52,023 nucleotides of DNA from contig JAFZLA010000086.1 of assembly GCA_017551705.1 (NCBI GenBank), positions 1-52,023 of the forward strand, given 5' to 3'. The translations under genes and the position numbers were made by a program. Shown here one piece after another: positions 1-6,764 of this stretch (its first letter is position 1; each line of letters opens with the position of its first letter). A model generated the notes under the pieces. It was not told where the DNA came from, did no database searches, and was given only the letters and a program-made list of their open reading frames with translations. The stretch is from Treponema sp. (GTDB taxonomy: Bacteria; Spirochaetota; Spirochaetia; Treponematales; Treponemataceae).

Positions 1-558
1 CTCATCGTCGTCATCATCTTCTTGGATGAACTGGCGCTTGATTTTTGGAGCGGCTCCCGGCGGCTCAAGCTTTGCGTGAACCATTCCTTCGACATCCTTG
101 GGGTCTTTTCCAAGGGCGATGGCGATTTCGTCAATCAAGAGGGTTCTTGCGTTGTCGTAGAGCTTGCGTTCCTGAATCGGCAATTCCTTTATCTTGCTGC
201 GGAAGTAAAGGCAGCGGACAATTTTTGCGATGTCTGCGATAGTTCCTTTTTTGAGCAAGTCCAAATTCATTTGGTAGCGCAACTTCCAGTCGGAAGTTAT
301 CGGCTCAAAGTCTTCGCTCAAAATGTTGAGGGCTTTTTTGGCTTCTTTGGCTTCTACGATGGGGCGAATTCCCAAATCTTTTGAATGGTTTACGGGAACC
401 ATCACCACCATGTCTGAAACTTCAAGATAAATTTTATAGTAAAGAGTCTTTTCGCCGTTAAATTCTTTTTCGAAAATCTCGGTTATTACGCCAACGCCTT
501 GGCTTGGGTAAACGACTTGCTGTTTGACCTTAAATTCAGTCTTTTTTCTTGTAGCCAT
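1..558 (-). CDS. CarD/CdnL-family RNA polymerase-binding regulator (3' end cut by window edge)
   Basis: The reverse strand is open from the ATG at 556-558 to the left edge (186 codons, no stop), so the C-terminus is missing. The N-terminal ~70 residues match the CarD/TRCF RNA-polymerase interaction domain (KQQVVYPSQGVGVITEI). A helical DNA-contacting domain follows, with the family's Trp-containing segment (SDWKLRYQMNLDLLKKG). In known members this domain binds the RNAP beta subunit and stabilises open promoter complexes. The visible end is a run of Asp/Glu after a basic patch. The start is supported by a -10 box 8 bases upstream and by the absence of another Met near the domain start. It is the last gene of the channel/CNB run on this strand but has its own promoter inside the preceding intergenic space. 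The family call is firm; the target genes are unknown. Confidence 0.88.
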   Translation of the reverse strand, partial: MATRKKTEFKVKQQVVYPSQGVGVITEIFEKEFNGEKTLYYKIYLEVSDMVVMVPVNHSKDLGIRPIVEAKEAKKALNILSEDFEPITSDWKLRYQMNLDLLKKGTIADIAKIVRCLYFRSKIKELPIQERKLYDNARTLLIDEIAIALGKDPKDVEGMVHAKLEPPGAAPKIKRQFIQEDDDDDE

Positions 559-566
559 ATACTTTC

Positions 567-595
567 ATTGTATCACGGTTTTGGATAAAAATCAA
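567..595 (-). promoter_or_regulatory. Sigma70-type promoter of the carD-like gene
   Basis: On the minus strand TTGATT (590-595), a 17-bp spacer and TACAAT (567-572) lie 8 bases before the ATG. No Shine-Dalgarno site fits between, so the mRNA would be leaderless or nearly so. The -35 box lies inside the first copy of a 19-bp tandem repeat. Confidence 0.7.
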
Positions 596-614
596 GGTTT
601 TTGATAAAAATCAA
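577..614. repeat. Two tandem 19-bp direct repeats at the carD promoter
   Basis: GGTTTTGGATAAAAATCAA at 577-595 is followed immediately by GGTTTTTGATAAAAATCAA at 596-614, differing at one base. The first copy carries the -35 element (as TTGATT on the minus strand). The second carries an identical TTGATT and overlaps the stop of the upstream CNB gene. This could be a paired operator or a recent slippage duplication. Confidence 0.8.
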
Positions 615-1123
615 GAGCCGTGGACTTCGTCGATGAGCGCTTCGTACAAAAGCATCAAGTCTTTGTTGGAACGGCGCAAGGCTCCGGCGATTCTTCGGGA
701 AATCCTGTACATGACATGGTAGCCCAAGACTGGCTCCGCGTCGCAAAGCGCCTTAAAGTCATTTCCTTCCAATTTGAGCGTTTGGCAATCTGTCAGCGCG
801 TAAATTGAGGCGGAGCGGGTGTCCTTGTCAACTAGCGCGACTTCGCCAAAGAAAACGTTTTGTTCTGTGGCAAGATTGGCCACGGCAAATTGGTCGTTGT
901 TGGGAGTCTTTTTGCGGGCTTGGACCGTTCCGTCGTAAAGAATGTAGAGGGTGTCGCCGATTTCGCCTTCTTGGATGATTACGTCGCCGGCGTTGTATTT
1001 GACTGGCTCCAAAATTTCGCAAACCTTTTTTAAAAGGCGCTCGTGTTCCGGGTTTTTGGGATCCAAGTCGGAAAAGATTTCCAAGTTGGAAAGTTTTTCT
1101 ATCAATTCTGGCTTAGCTTCCAT
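611..1123 (-). CDS. Small cyclic-nucleotide-binding (CNB/CAP_ED) protein, copy 1
   Basis: This 170-residue protein is essentially one CNB domain (~residues 15-135) plus a C-terminal helix; there is no DNA-binding helix-turn-helix and no membrane segment. The phosphate-binding cassette is intact: FGEVAL at 92-97 and R103-S-A, supplying the Glu and Arg that contact the ribose and cyclic phosphate in this family. It should therefore be able to bind cAMP or cGMP. The ATG has a good AGGAG site 8 bases upstream, and the preceding channel gene stops one base before it, so translation is probably coupled. The adjacent partner suggests a detached regulatory subunit for the potassium channel; that role is inference. 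It is a clear paralogue of the CNB gene at 2295-2828. Confidence 0.87.
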   Translation of the reverse strand: MEAKPELIEKLSNLEIFSDLDPKNPEHERLLKKVCEILEPVKYNAGDVIIQEGEIGDTLYILYDGTVQARKKTPNNDQFAVANLATEQNVFFGEVALVDKDTRSASIYALTDCQTLKLEGNDFKALCDAEPVLGYHVMYRISRRIAGALRRSNKDLMLLYEALIDEVHGS

Positions 1124-1124
1124 T

Positions 1125-2291
1125 CTATTTCTCCTGTGTCATTCCGTGGATAAAAATCGCCTTTGAGCTTTCTGGAATGATGTAGTCGGCTGGCGGATTA
1201 AAGACGGGAATGTTGCTTTTTAATGTCTTGACTTTTTTGAGGTTGGCGACAATCTTTTCCATGTTGGGATTTTTTTGCGCTTCGGCCAAAGCCTCTTGCC
1301 GCCTGTTGTAAAAGTTTCCTGTGTTCTCCAAAATGCCAATCAAGATGTCCTTGTTTTGCAAAGACTTGGAGTATTCTTGGTAAGAACCGCCAACAAATTT
1401 TGCGGGAATGTCCATCAAGAACAAGCCTTGGTTTTCGTTCTCGGCCGCAAGCTCGCGCAAAATGTGGCTCATGCCTTTTCCGCTTGAAGCTTGGACCAAG
1501 AGGTTTTGCTCGTAGTCGCTTGTCATGATTATTTCGTCGCAGCGGGCAAGCGAAAGGTGCTTTTCAAATTTTGAGTCGATGATTTCGGCGACGCAGTAAA
1601 TTCGAGGGTTCAAATTTTTTATCGTGATTACGGCAAGCACTGTGCGCGAGTCGGTTTCCAAAGTGGAAAAGTCCTCCGACCTGTCAGCCAAAATCAAGGC
1701 TCGGTCGGCGCTCTTTATTTGCGCTTTTAGCAAAGTGTCTTCGTCGGTAAAGTCGCCGCGCAAAAAATTCACGGCCTTTAATTTTTCGTTGGCTTGTATC
1801 GCCTCGATTTCTGAATGCTTTGCGTTGTTCAGAATGACGACTCTCTCGGGCGGAATCTCCGGGTTTGCCAAAAGCATTCCTTCCAAAATGTTTTCAAAGC
1901 CAGGCTTCCAACCGCAAATCAAAAGGTGGTTTTTCATGTTTGTCATTTTTAAAAGTCCTTTATCTTTTTTTTGCTGTCTGTCCAAAATGAACGAGGCGAA
2001 TTTTCCCGAAAGCGCGCCAAAAATGGCCACGCCAACAAGCAAAAGCGCCATCGCCGAAAGCCGTCCCCAAAAAGAGGCCGGCGCTATGTCTCCGTAACCT
2101 ACAGTGGTTACGGTTACTATCGTGTACCAAAAGGCGTCGAACAAAGAGTTTATGCTTGAGTTTGTCTTTTGTTCCGACAAAAAGATTACAATCATCATCA
2201 CCATCAAAAGGGCAAAGACGCTTGTCCATACTTTGACTGATGAGTTTGAGAAGAATCTTCCAACTTTTTCAAAATACTTTTTTATCTTCAT
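1125..2291 (-). CDS. Two-TM potassium channel with RCK/TrkA-N domain
   Basis: The protein (388 aa) has TM1 at ~22-40, a pore helix, the canonical selectivity filter TVGYGD (63-68), TM2 at ~78-103, and then a cytosolic Rossmann-type RCK domain beginning NHLLICGWKPG (~121-131). The RCK start lacks the usual GxGxxG and instead has the CGW-type loop. The architecture is that of MthK/Kch-like K+ channels, in which RCK domains form a gating ring that responds to ions or nucleotides. The downstream CNB gene begins one base after its stop. The upstream CNB gene ends three bases before its ATG, with only a weak, distant AAGGA, so translational coupling is likely. It carries no fused CNB domain, unlike known bacterial CNG channels. 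Its paralogue at 2797-4014 has lost the filter. Confidence 0.92.
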   Translation of the reverse strand: MKIKKYFEKVGRFFSNSSVKVWTSVFALLMVMMIVIFLSEQKTNSSINSLFDAFWYTIVTVTTVGYGDIAPASFWGRLSAMALLLVGVAIFGALSGKFASFILDRQQKKDKGLLKMTNMKNHLLICGWKPGFENILEGMLLANPEIPPERVVILNNAKHSEIEAIQANEKLKAVNFLRGDFTDEDTLLKAQIKSADRALILADRSEDFSTLETDSRTVLAVITIKNLNPRIYCVAEIIDSKFEKHLSLARCDEIIMTSDYEQNLLVQASSGKGMSHILRELAAENENQGLFLMDIPAKFVGGSYQEYSKSLQNKDILIGILENTGNFYNRRQEALAEAQKNPNMEKIVANLKKVKTLKSNIPVFNPPADYIIPESSKAIFIHGMTQEK

Positions 2292-2294
2292 CGC

Positions 2295-2828
2295 TTAATT
2301 TGATCCTTCGATTTCTCTAAAGAGCGCGGCGTAAAGGGTAGTGATGTCTTTGTAAGACCGCTTTATCACTTGCTGCATTCTCTTTGTTATTTGTCTGTAA
2401 ACATAAAATCCAAGCCTTGGGTAGTCTTGGCAAAAGTTTACAAAGTCGTGTCCGTCCAAAACCAAAACTTCGCAAGGTCCAATCGCGCGCACTGTGGCCG
2501 ACCTTTGCTCTTGGTCAACCAGCGCCGCCTCTCCAAAGAACACGTCAAAGCTGTCGTCCAAGTCGGCGATGGCGATTTCGTCTCCGAATTGCGTGTTCCT
2601 AAAAATTTTTATCGCGCCTTTAGAAAGAATAAAAAGTTCGTGGCCTTCGTCGCCTTCCTTAATTATCAGGTCGCCGTCATCGTAGGCTTCGGCCGTAAAT
2701 TTTTCGTAGAGCGCGCGGAACATGTCGACGTCTTCTTGCTTGTCAGGGTCAAAGCCGCTAAAGACGCTGATGTTCATAAGGCGCGCAACGCTGTCTTCAA
2801 ACGGGCTTTTGGTTATCGGTCGTCTCAT
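2295..2828 (-). CDS. Small cyclic-nucleotide-binding (CNB/CAP_ED) protein, copy 2
   Basis: This 177-residue single-domain CNB protein is paralogous to the one at 611-1123. The phosphate-binding cassette is intact (FGEAAL at 98-103, R109-S-A). It has no helix-turn-helix and no catalytic or membrane region. The ATG lies inside the 3' end of the filter-less channel gene (32-base overlap) and is preceded by GGGAGG at 9 bases, so the start is well supported and coupling to the channel gene is likely. The N-terminus has about 8 extra residues compared with copy 1. Binding of cAMP or cGMP is predicted from the cassette; a role in gating the neighbouring channel is inferred only from context and duplication. 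Confidence 0.86.
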   Translation of the reverse strand: MRRPITKSPFEDSVARLMNISVFSGFDPDKQEDVDMFRALYEKFTAEAYDDGDLIIKEGDEGHELFILSKGAIKIFRNTQFGDEIAIADLDDSFDVFFGEAALVDQEQRSATVRAIGPCEVLVLDGHDFVNFCQDYPRLGFYVYRQITKRMQQVIKRSYKDITTLYAALFREIEGSN

Positions 2829-4014
2829 CTTTTCTGGCCTCCCTCTCTTTAACGAATATCGCTTTCATTCCGCGGCGCAGCGGAGTGCTTTCATCGGGCA
2901 AAAGCATGGGCTCATTGCTCTTTAGCGTCTTTACTTTAAGCAAGTTGTCTATTACGGATTCGACGCTGGGATTTTTGTGCGCCTCCCTTATCGCGTCGCG
3001 CCGTCGTCTCAAAAAGTTTCCTGTGTTCAAAAGCAAGCCGATCAGCAAGGATTTTTTTGTCGGGTCGTAGTTGCATTCGGCGGCAAACTCGCCGTAAGTC
3101 TTTCCGTAATATTTTGCGGGGATCGGCTCAATCGAAACGCCGCTGCTTGATTCCGAGCCGATGAGCGCGCGGATTACGTTTGAAAAACCCTTTCCGCTCG
3201 AAGCGGTGGCCAAAAGGTTGTGCTCGTATTCTGTCGTCAAAATGATTTCGTCGCAGTGGGCCAAATTTAGGTGGCTCTCAAATTTTGAGTCGTAGATTTC
3301 TGCGGCGACGTAAATCGACGGGTTCAAGTTTTTTATGGCAAGAACGGCCAATACCGCGCGCGAGTCGATTTCCAACTGCGTTCCGCCCTTTGACTGGTCG
3401 GATATTATTAAGGCCCGTTCGGCGCTGTTGACAAGGGCTTTTTGCAAAACGTCTTCGTTTGAAAAGTCGCCGGCGATGTAGTTTATTTCTTTAAAGTAGG
3501 GGTTGGAGCGAATCTGCGCGATTTGCTCCGAAGGCGCTTCGTTTATCAAAACGATTTGGTCGGGCGTCAAGTCCACGTTGGCGTTTAAAACCGCCTGCAA
3601 GATGTCTTCCATGCCCGGCTTCCAGCCGCATAGAAGAAAGTGTTTGTTCAGGTTTTTCAATTTTGTAAGCCCCTTGTCCCTTTGATTTTGGAAATTTATG
3701 AACACCGAAGAAACTTTGGCAAGTATCGTTCCGTAAAGACAAATTCTGACAACGCTCGAAAGCAGGGTTATCGCGCGGCCCCAAAAGGTCACCGGCGAAA
3801 AGCGCACAACGCCCGTTATAAAGGCGAACAAAAAGTACCAGTAGCTGTCCGCGATTGAATAAATTGAACGGTTCCGCTCGTAAAAATAGGCTGTGTATAC
3901 GGTGAACAAAAAGAATAGGGGCAAAATGATTCCAAAACGGACGTAATTGGAATGCAGCAGTTCCGAGAGGCGTTTTTTTAACTTTTTTCTTCTTGTTCCC
4001 TTTATGTGCGCCAT
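2797..4014 (-). CDS. Potassium-channel paralogue with RCK domain but no K+ selectivity filter
   Basis: The protein (405 aa) aligns end to end with the channel at 1125-2291: TM1 (~27-45), the pore-helix landmark WYFLFAF, the post-filter landmark FWGR (77-80), TM2, then the RCK domain (KHFLLCGWKPG, ~124-134) and a matching C-terminus. Where the paralogue reads TTVGYGDIAP, this protein reads TGVVRFSP (67-74), one residue shorter, with an Arg in the pore. The other two reading frames do not restore a filter, so this is divergence rather than a frameshift. The RCK half is well conserved, arguing against a pseudogene. It is the first gene of the run; AAGGA lies 5 bases before the ATG. It may be a regulatory or heteromeric subunit, or a channel of another selectivity. 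Confidence 0.85.
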   Translation of the reverse strand: MAHIKGTRRKKLKKRLSELLHSNYVRFGIILPLFFLFTVYTAYFYERNRSIYSIADSYWYFLFAFITGVVRFSPVTFWGRAITLLSSVVRICLYGTILAKVSSVFINFQNQRDKGLTKLKNLNKHFLLCGWKPGMEDILQAVLNANVDLTPDQIVLINEAPSEQIAQIRSNPYFKEINYIAGDFSNEDVLQKALVNSAERALIISDQSKGGTQLEIDSRAVLAVLAIKNLNPSIYVAAEIYDSKFESHLNLAHCDEIILTTEYEHNLLATASSGKGFSNVIRALIGSESSSGVSIEPIPAKYYGKTYGEFAAECNYDPTKKSLLIGLLLNTGNFLRRRRDAIREAHKNPSVESVIDNLLKVKTLKSNEPMLLPDESTPLRRGMKAIFVKEREARKDETTDNQKPV

Positions 4015-4131
4015 AATTCCTTATCGACTTCTTCTTATATATTATCGGCAAAAAAGGCGGTTTTCTACAGTCCAAGTCCCGCTTTGCCAGGGCCTTTTGG
4101 CTTCTAAAGGGCAAAAATTTGCCAAAAATAT

Positions 4132-4160
4132 TTGACTTTTCTCCAAAAATTTCTTATCTT
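4132..4160 (+). promoter_or_regulatory. Sigma70-type promoter of groES
   Basis: TTGACT (4132-4137), a 17-bp spacer and TATCTT (4155-4160). Transcription would begin near 4167, just before the AAGGAG ribosome site at 4168-4173, giving a leader of about 14 bases. No CIRCE inverted repeat (the HrcA operator) is visible in the 166 bases between the upstream gene and groES. Confidence 0.65.
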
Positions 4161-4180
4161 TAAATGTAAGGAGCATCAAA

Positions 4181-4456
4181 ATGAAAGTTAAACCTTTAGC
4201 TGACCGTGTATTATTGAAGGCCGAAAAAGCCGAAAGCAAAACTGCCTCTGGAATCATCATTCCGGACGCCGCCCAAGAAAAAACTCAGACCGCTGTCGTA
4301 GAGGCTGTTGGCCCTGGAACAGAAAAAGATCCGATCACCGTCAAAAAGGGCGATCGCGTAATGTATGACAAATATTCCGGAACTCAGGTTAAGATTGACG
4401 GCGACGAATATCTCATCTGCAAGATGAGCGACATCATCGCTGTTTTGGAAAAGTAA
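4181..4456 (+). CDS. groES: Co-chaperonin GroES
   Basis: The protein is 91 residues, a typical GroES length, beginning [13 protein letters not shown]. It has the mobile-loop region ([12 protein letters not shown], ~20-31), the central [12 protein letters not shown] segment and the C-terminal [18 protein letters not shown]. As a heptameric lid it caps GroEL during ATP-driven protein folding in the cytoplasm. The start has AAGGAG 7 bases upstream. groEL does not follow; the next gene is on the opposite strand. A groES separated from groEL is, from memory, also the case in Treponema pallidum. No heat-shock operator was seen, so regulation is unclear. Confidence 0.97.
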   Translation: MKVKPLADRVLLKAEKAESKTASGIIIPDAAQEKTQTAVVEAVGPGTEKDPITVKKGDRVMYDKYSGTQVKIDGDEYLICKMSDIIAVLEK

Positions 4457-4463
4457 TTGTCGC

Positions 4464-4485
4464 GGAGCGAGCCTCGGCTCGTTCC
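4464..4485. terminator. Hairpin between the convergent groES and TPR-lipoprotein genes
   Basis: GGAGCGAGCC and GGCTCGTTCC form a 10-bp stem with one G-T pair around a very short loop. It ends on the first base of the opposing stop codon. There is no T-run on either side, so an intrinsic terminator is only a possibility. Confidence 0.35.
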
Positions 4486-6353
4486 TATTGCTTAAATTTT
4501 CCTAGCAAGAGCCGCGCGTTGCCGTTGGCTGGATCCAAATACAAACTGTATTCCAGCGCCTTTACGGCGGCCGCGGCGTCTTTTTTTGCGTCGTAAATGC
4601 AGGCCAGACGGTACATGATTTGCGACTTAAGGTAATTGTCGGTGGCGCGGCTTTGGGCCCGTCCGTACAATTCCAAGGCCTTGTCCTTGTTTCCTGTGCT
4701 TGAATAAATCATCGCCAAGTTGACCGCGCTTTCAGTCGCGGCCGCAGGGCTTATTTCGGCGCCGCCGTAGGCCGAAGAATAGCCAGTTTCGTAAACCGCG
4801 TATTCGTAAAGGCGTTTTGTCAAGTCGGTGTTTTTTTCGGCGGCCGCAAAGTAGGCCGCGTATTCAACTTCCCAAACGCTCATCTTTTGCAAGTTCAAAA
4901 CCAAGTCTTCCTCAAAGGGCCGGTCTTTTCCTAGCTTGTAGCGGGCGGCCAAATATTTTAGGAACATTTCTTTGGCTTCGTCGTATCTGTCAAGGCGCAG
5001 CAAGTTGTGGGCGGCGTATTGGGCGATCGGCTCTGGATACAAGTCCGCGGCGGTGGCGTTGCGTTCCAAAACTCTGTACATTCTTCCAAGACGGGTCCGG
5101 TCGCCGCTGGAGTCGTCCACTTTTTCTTCCAATTCCAAGACGGCCACATAGAGAGTGTCGTTGTGGGTTCTCGCAAGAGATTCTTTCATCCTTACAAGCG
5201 CGTCGCTCACTGCCACTCTGGGCCGCTCGTCAAAGCGCTTCATGTCGGTGGATACGACTCCAGCGTCGCGCAAAGATTTTGTCAGCGGGTCGTCCATTAT
5301 TCTTTTTGACGAATTGTAGGCAAAGTTTCCGTAAGCGATTAGGGCCGAAACGTTGTCAGGCCATTTTTGCGTTACAAAGGTCAATACATTGTAGGCGGCG
5401 CGCTCGTCGTTTTTTTGCAAGGCGTAAAGCGCGCTGTTTAGGTACATCGTTCCCAGCAATGATTCGGTGGAGCCGATTTCGGCCGCCGAACTTTTTTCCG
5501 AGCCGCCGAGCGTAATTTGCGCTATCAATTCGCTTCTGATGCGCTCGGCCTCTTTGTCTTCGCCCATGTTTACGTAGCAGTCCGACAAAAGCGACGCGAC
5601 CTCTATGGGATTTACAGAACGGCTTTCGGTGATTCCGTCGGCAAAGCGGTCTTCTTTTTTGTCCAGCGCGCTTTTGGCGGCAAGCAAGCATTCGGCGGCC
5701 TCGCCGTATTTTTTGTTGTCGTAATAAACCAGCGCCCAAAAGTAAGCGTCGCTTGAACTTTTTGTTTGTTCGGGAGCCATTTGAGAGGCGTCGCCGTATT
5801 CGCCTTTTTTCATTGAGCTTAGGGCGGCGTTTCTAAGCCATGCGTTGTCGCCGCTTCCGTTGTAAGCGTCGATGTAAATTGCCTGCATTTCGGGGCTTAG
5901 ATAAAAGTCTTGTCTTCTTTGAGTGTCCTCTTGGGCCTGGCGGCGCAAAAAGTATTCGGCGTAAAGGGAACCGTATCTTGTTCCGCGCAAGGACGCCGCC
6001 CGTTTGTAGGCTTCGTCGCTTTTTCCTGTTTTGTCCAAGAAGTATGTGTAGACGGCGTTTAGTTCAACATTGTCAGGATTTTTCTTTAGGCTGTTCTTAA
6101 GAGTTTTTTCGGCGGCCTTTGTTTTGTCCAGCGCCATGTAGCGCTTGTAAACGCCGATCGCTTCCATCGGCGAAAGAATTCTTTTTTCACAATCGGAAAG
6201 AATTTTTAGAGCGTCTTTTGGATAGCCTTGCGCGATGTAGCGGTCGGCTTCGTCAAGAGCCGCTGTCATTGACACGGCCTTGGCTTTTGACGAGCAGGAA
6301 AGCAACGCTTCGCAAAGCGCGATAGCCGCGCAGACAAGCAAGGCCTTGTTCAT
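4485..6353 (-). CDS. TPR-repeat lipoprotein
   Basis: The protein has 622 residues. The N-terminus is a lipoprotein signal with lipobox LLSC (Cys20), so the mature protein should be anchored to a membrane facing the periplasm. The rest is almost entirely helical, with repeated TPR-like pairs: for example the segments around residues 80-115, a central run with NDERAAYNVL, and a C-terminal set with STGNKDKALELYGRAQ and KDAAAAVKALEYSLYLDP. TPR arrays are protein-docking scaffolds. The start codon overlaps the nusB stop by one base (TGATG), so it is probably coupled as the last gene of the alaS-ppiC-nusB cluster. The partner is unknown. Cell-envelope assembly is a reasonable guess given the upstream periplasmic PpiC-like protein, but the sequence does not prove it. 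Confidence 0.85.
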   Translation of the reverse strand: MNKALLVCAAIALCEALLSCSSKAKAVSMTAALDEADRYIAQGYPKDALKILSDCEKRILSPMEAIGVYKRYMALDKTKAAEKTLKNSLKKNPDNVELNAVYTYFLDKTGKSDEAYKRAASLRGTRYGSLYAEYFLRRQAQEDTQRRQDFYLSPEMQAIYIDAYNGSGDNAWLRNAALSSMKKGEYGDASQMAPEQTKSSSDAYFWALVYYDNKKYGEAAECLLAAKSALDKKEDRFADGITESRSVNPIEVASLLSDCYVNMGEDKEAERIRSELIAQITLGGSEKSSAAEIGSTESLLGTMYLNSALYALQKNDERAAYNVLTFVTQKWPDNVSALIAYGNFAYNSSKRIMDDPLTKSLRDAGVVSTDMKRFDERPRVAVSDALVRMKESLARTHNDTLYVAVLELEEKVDDSSGDRTRLGRMYRVLERNATAADLYPEPIAQYAAHNLLRLDRYDEAKEMFLKYLAARYKLGKDRPFEEDLVLNLQKMSVWEVEYAAYFAAAEKNTDLTKRLYEYAVYETGYSSAYGGAEISPAAATESAVNLAMIYSSTGNKDKALELYGRAQSRATDNYLKSQIMYRLACIYDAKKDAAAAVKALEYSLYLDPANGNARLLLGKFKQ

Positions 6354-6760
6354 CAGCGCAGCTCTTTTGAAATGCGGTCAAGAATGCCGTTGATAAAAGC
6401 GGCTTGGTCGTCTATGCCAAATGACTTGGCGATTTCAACCGCTTCGTTGATGATGATCGCGCTTTCCAAATCTTTTTGGTAGATTAGGGAGTAGGCGCTG
6501 ACGCGCAAGATGGAAAGCGTCACTTTGTTGACGCGGGAAAATTCCCAGTTGGGCGAAAGGCGCGATTTTATTTCGGAATCAATTGCGTCAAGGTTTTCCA
6601 AAGTTCCGCTCAACATGAGACGGGCAAAGGTCAAGTCGTCGTCGCTCTTTTTGTTTTCAATCCAATTGAAACTTGTTACGTCGGCGGCTTCCTTGTCCTC
6701 GTTCATGTCCCAGGAATAAATTCCCTGGATTGCGGCAACGCGCGAATCGTGTCTATTCAT
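6353..6760 (-). CDS. nusB: Transcription antitermination factor NusB
   Basis: The 135-residue length is typical. The sequence follows the NusB pattern: an N-terminal SRVAAIQGIYSWD helix, a central segment (LSPNWEFSRVNKVTLSILRVSAYSL) and the conserved C-terminal INEAVEIAKSFGIDDQAAFINGILD. With NusE (S10) it binds boxA in rRNA leader transcripts to promote antitermination. Its stop overlaps the start of the TPR lipoprotein gene by one base. The ppiC-like gene ends 4 bases upstream, and only a weak ribosome site is visible, consistent with coupling. Confidence 0.95.
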   Translation of the reverse strand: MNRHDSRVAAIQGIYSWDMNEDKEAADVTSFNWIENKKSDDDLTFARLMLSGTLENLDAIDSEIKSRLSPNWEFSRVNKVTLSILRVSAYSLIYQKDLESAIIINEAVEIAKSFGIDDQAAFINGILDRISKELR

Positions 6761-6764
6761 TCAA

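Noticed and set aside
2797..4014. Compensated frameshift as the cause of the missing K+ filter
   Set aside because: Translating the pore region in the other two frames does not recover TVGYGD-like residues, and conserved landmarks lie on both sides in the original frame.
3491..4114. 207-codon frame overlapping the start of the filter-less channel gene
   Set aside because: Arg/Phe/Leu-rich product without domains, in another frame of the same strand as a gene with clear paralogy.
4014..4180. CIRCE element or riboswitch upstream of groES
   Set aside because: No inverted repeat of the HrcA type and no structured conserved RNA was recognised; only the sigma70 promoter and ribosome site are supported.
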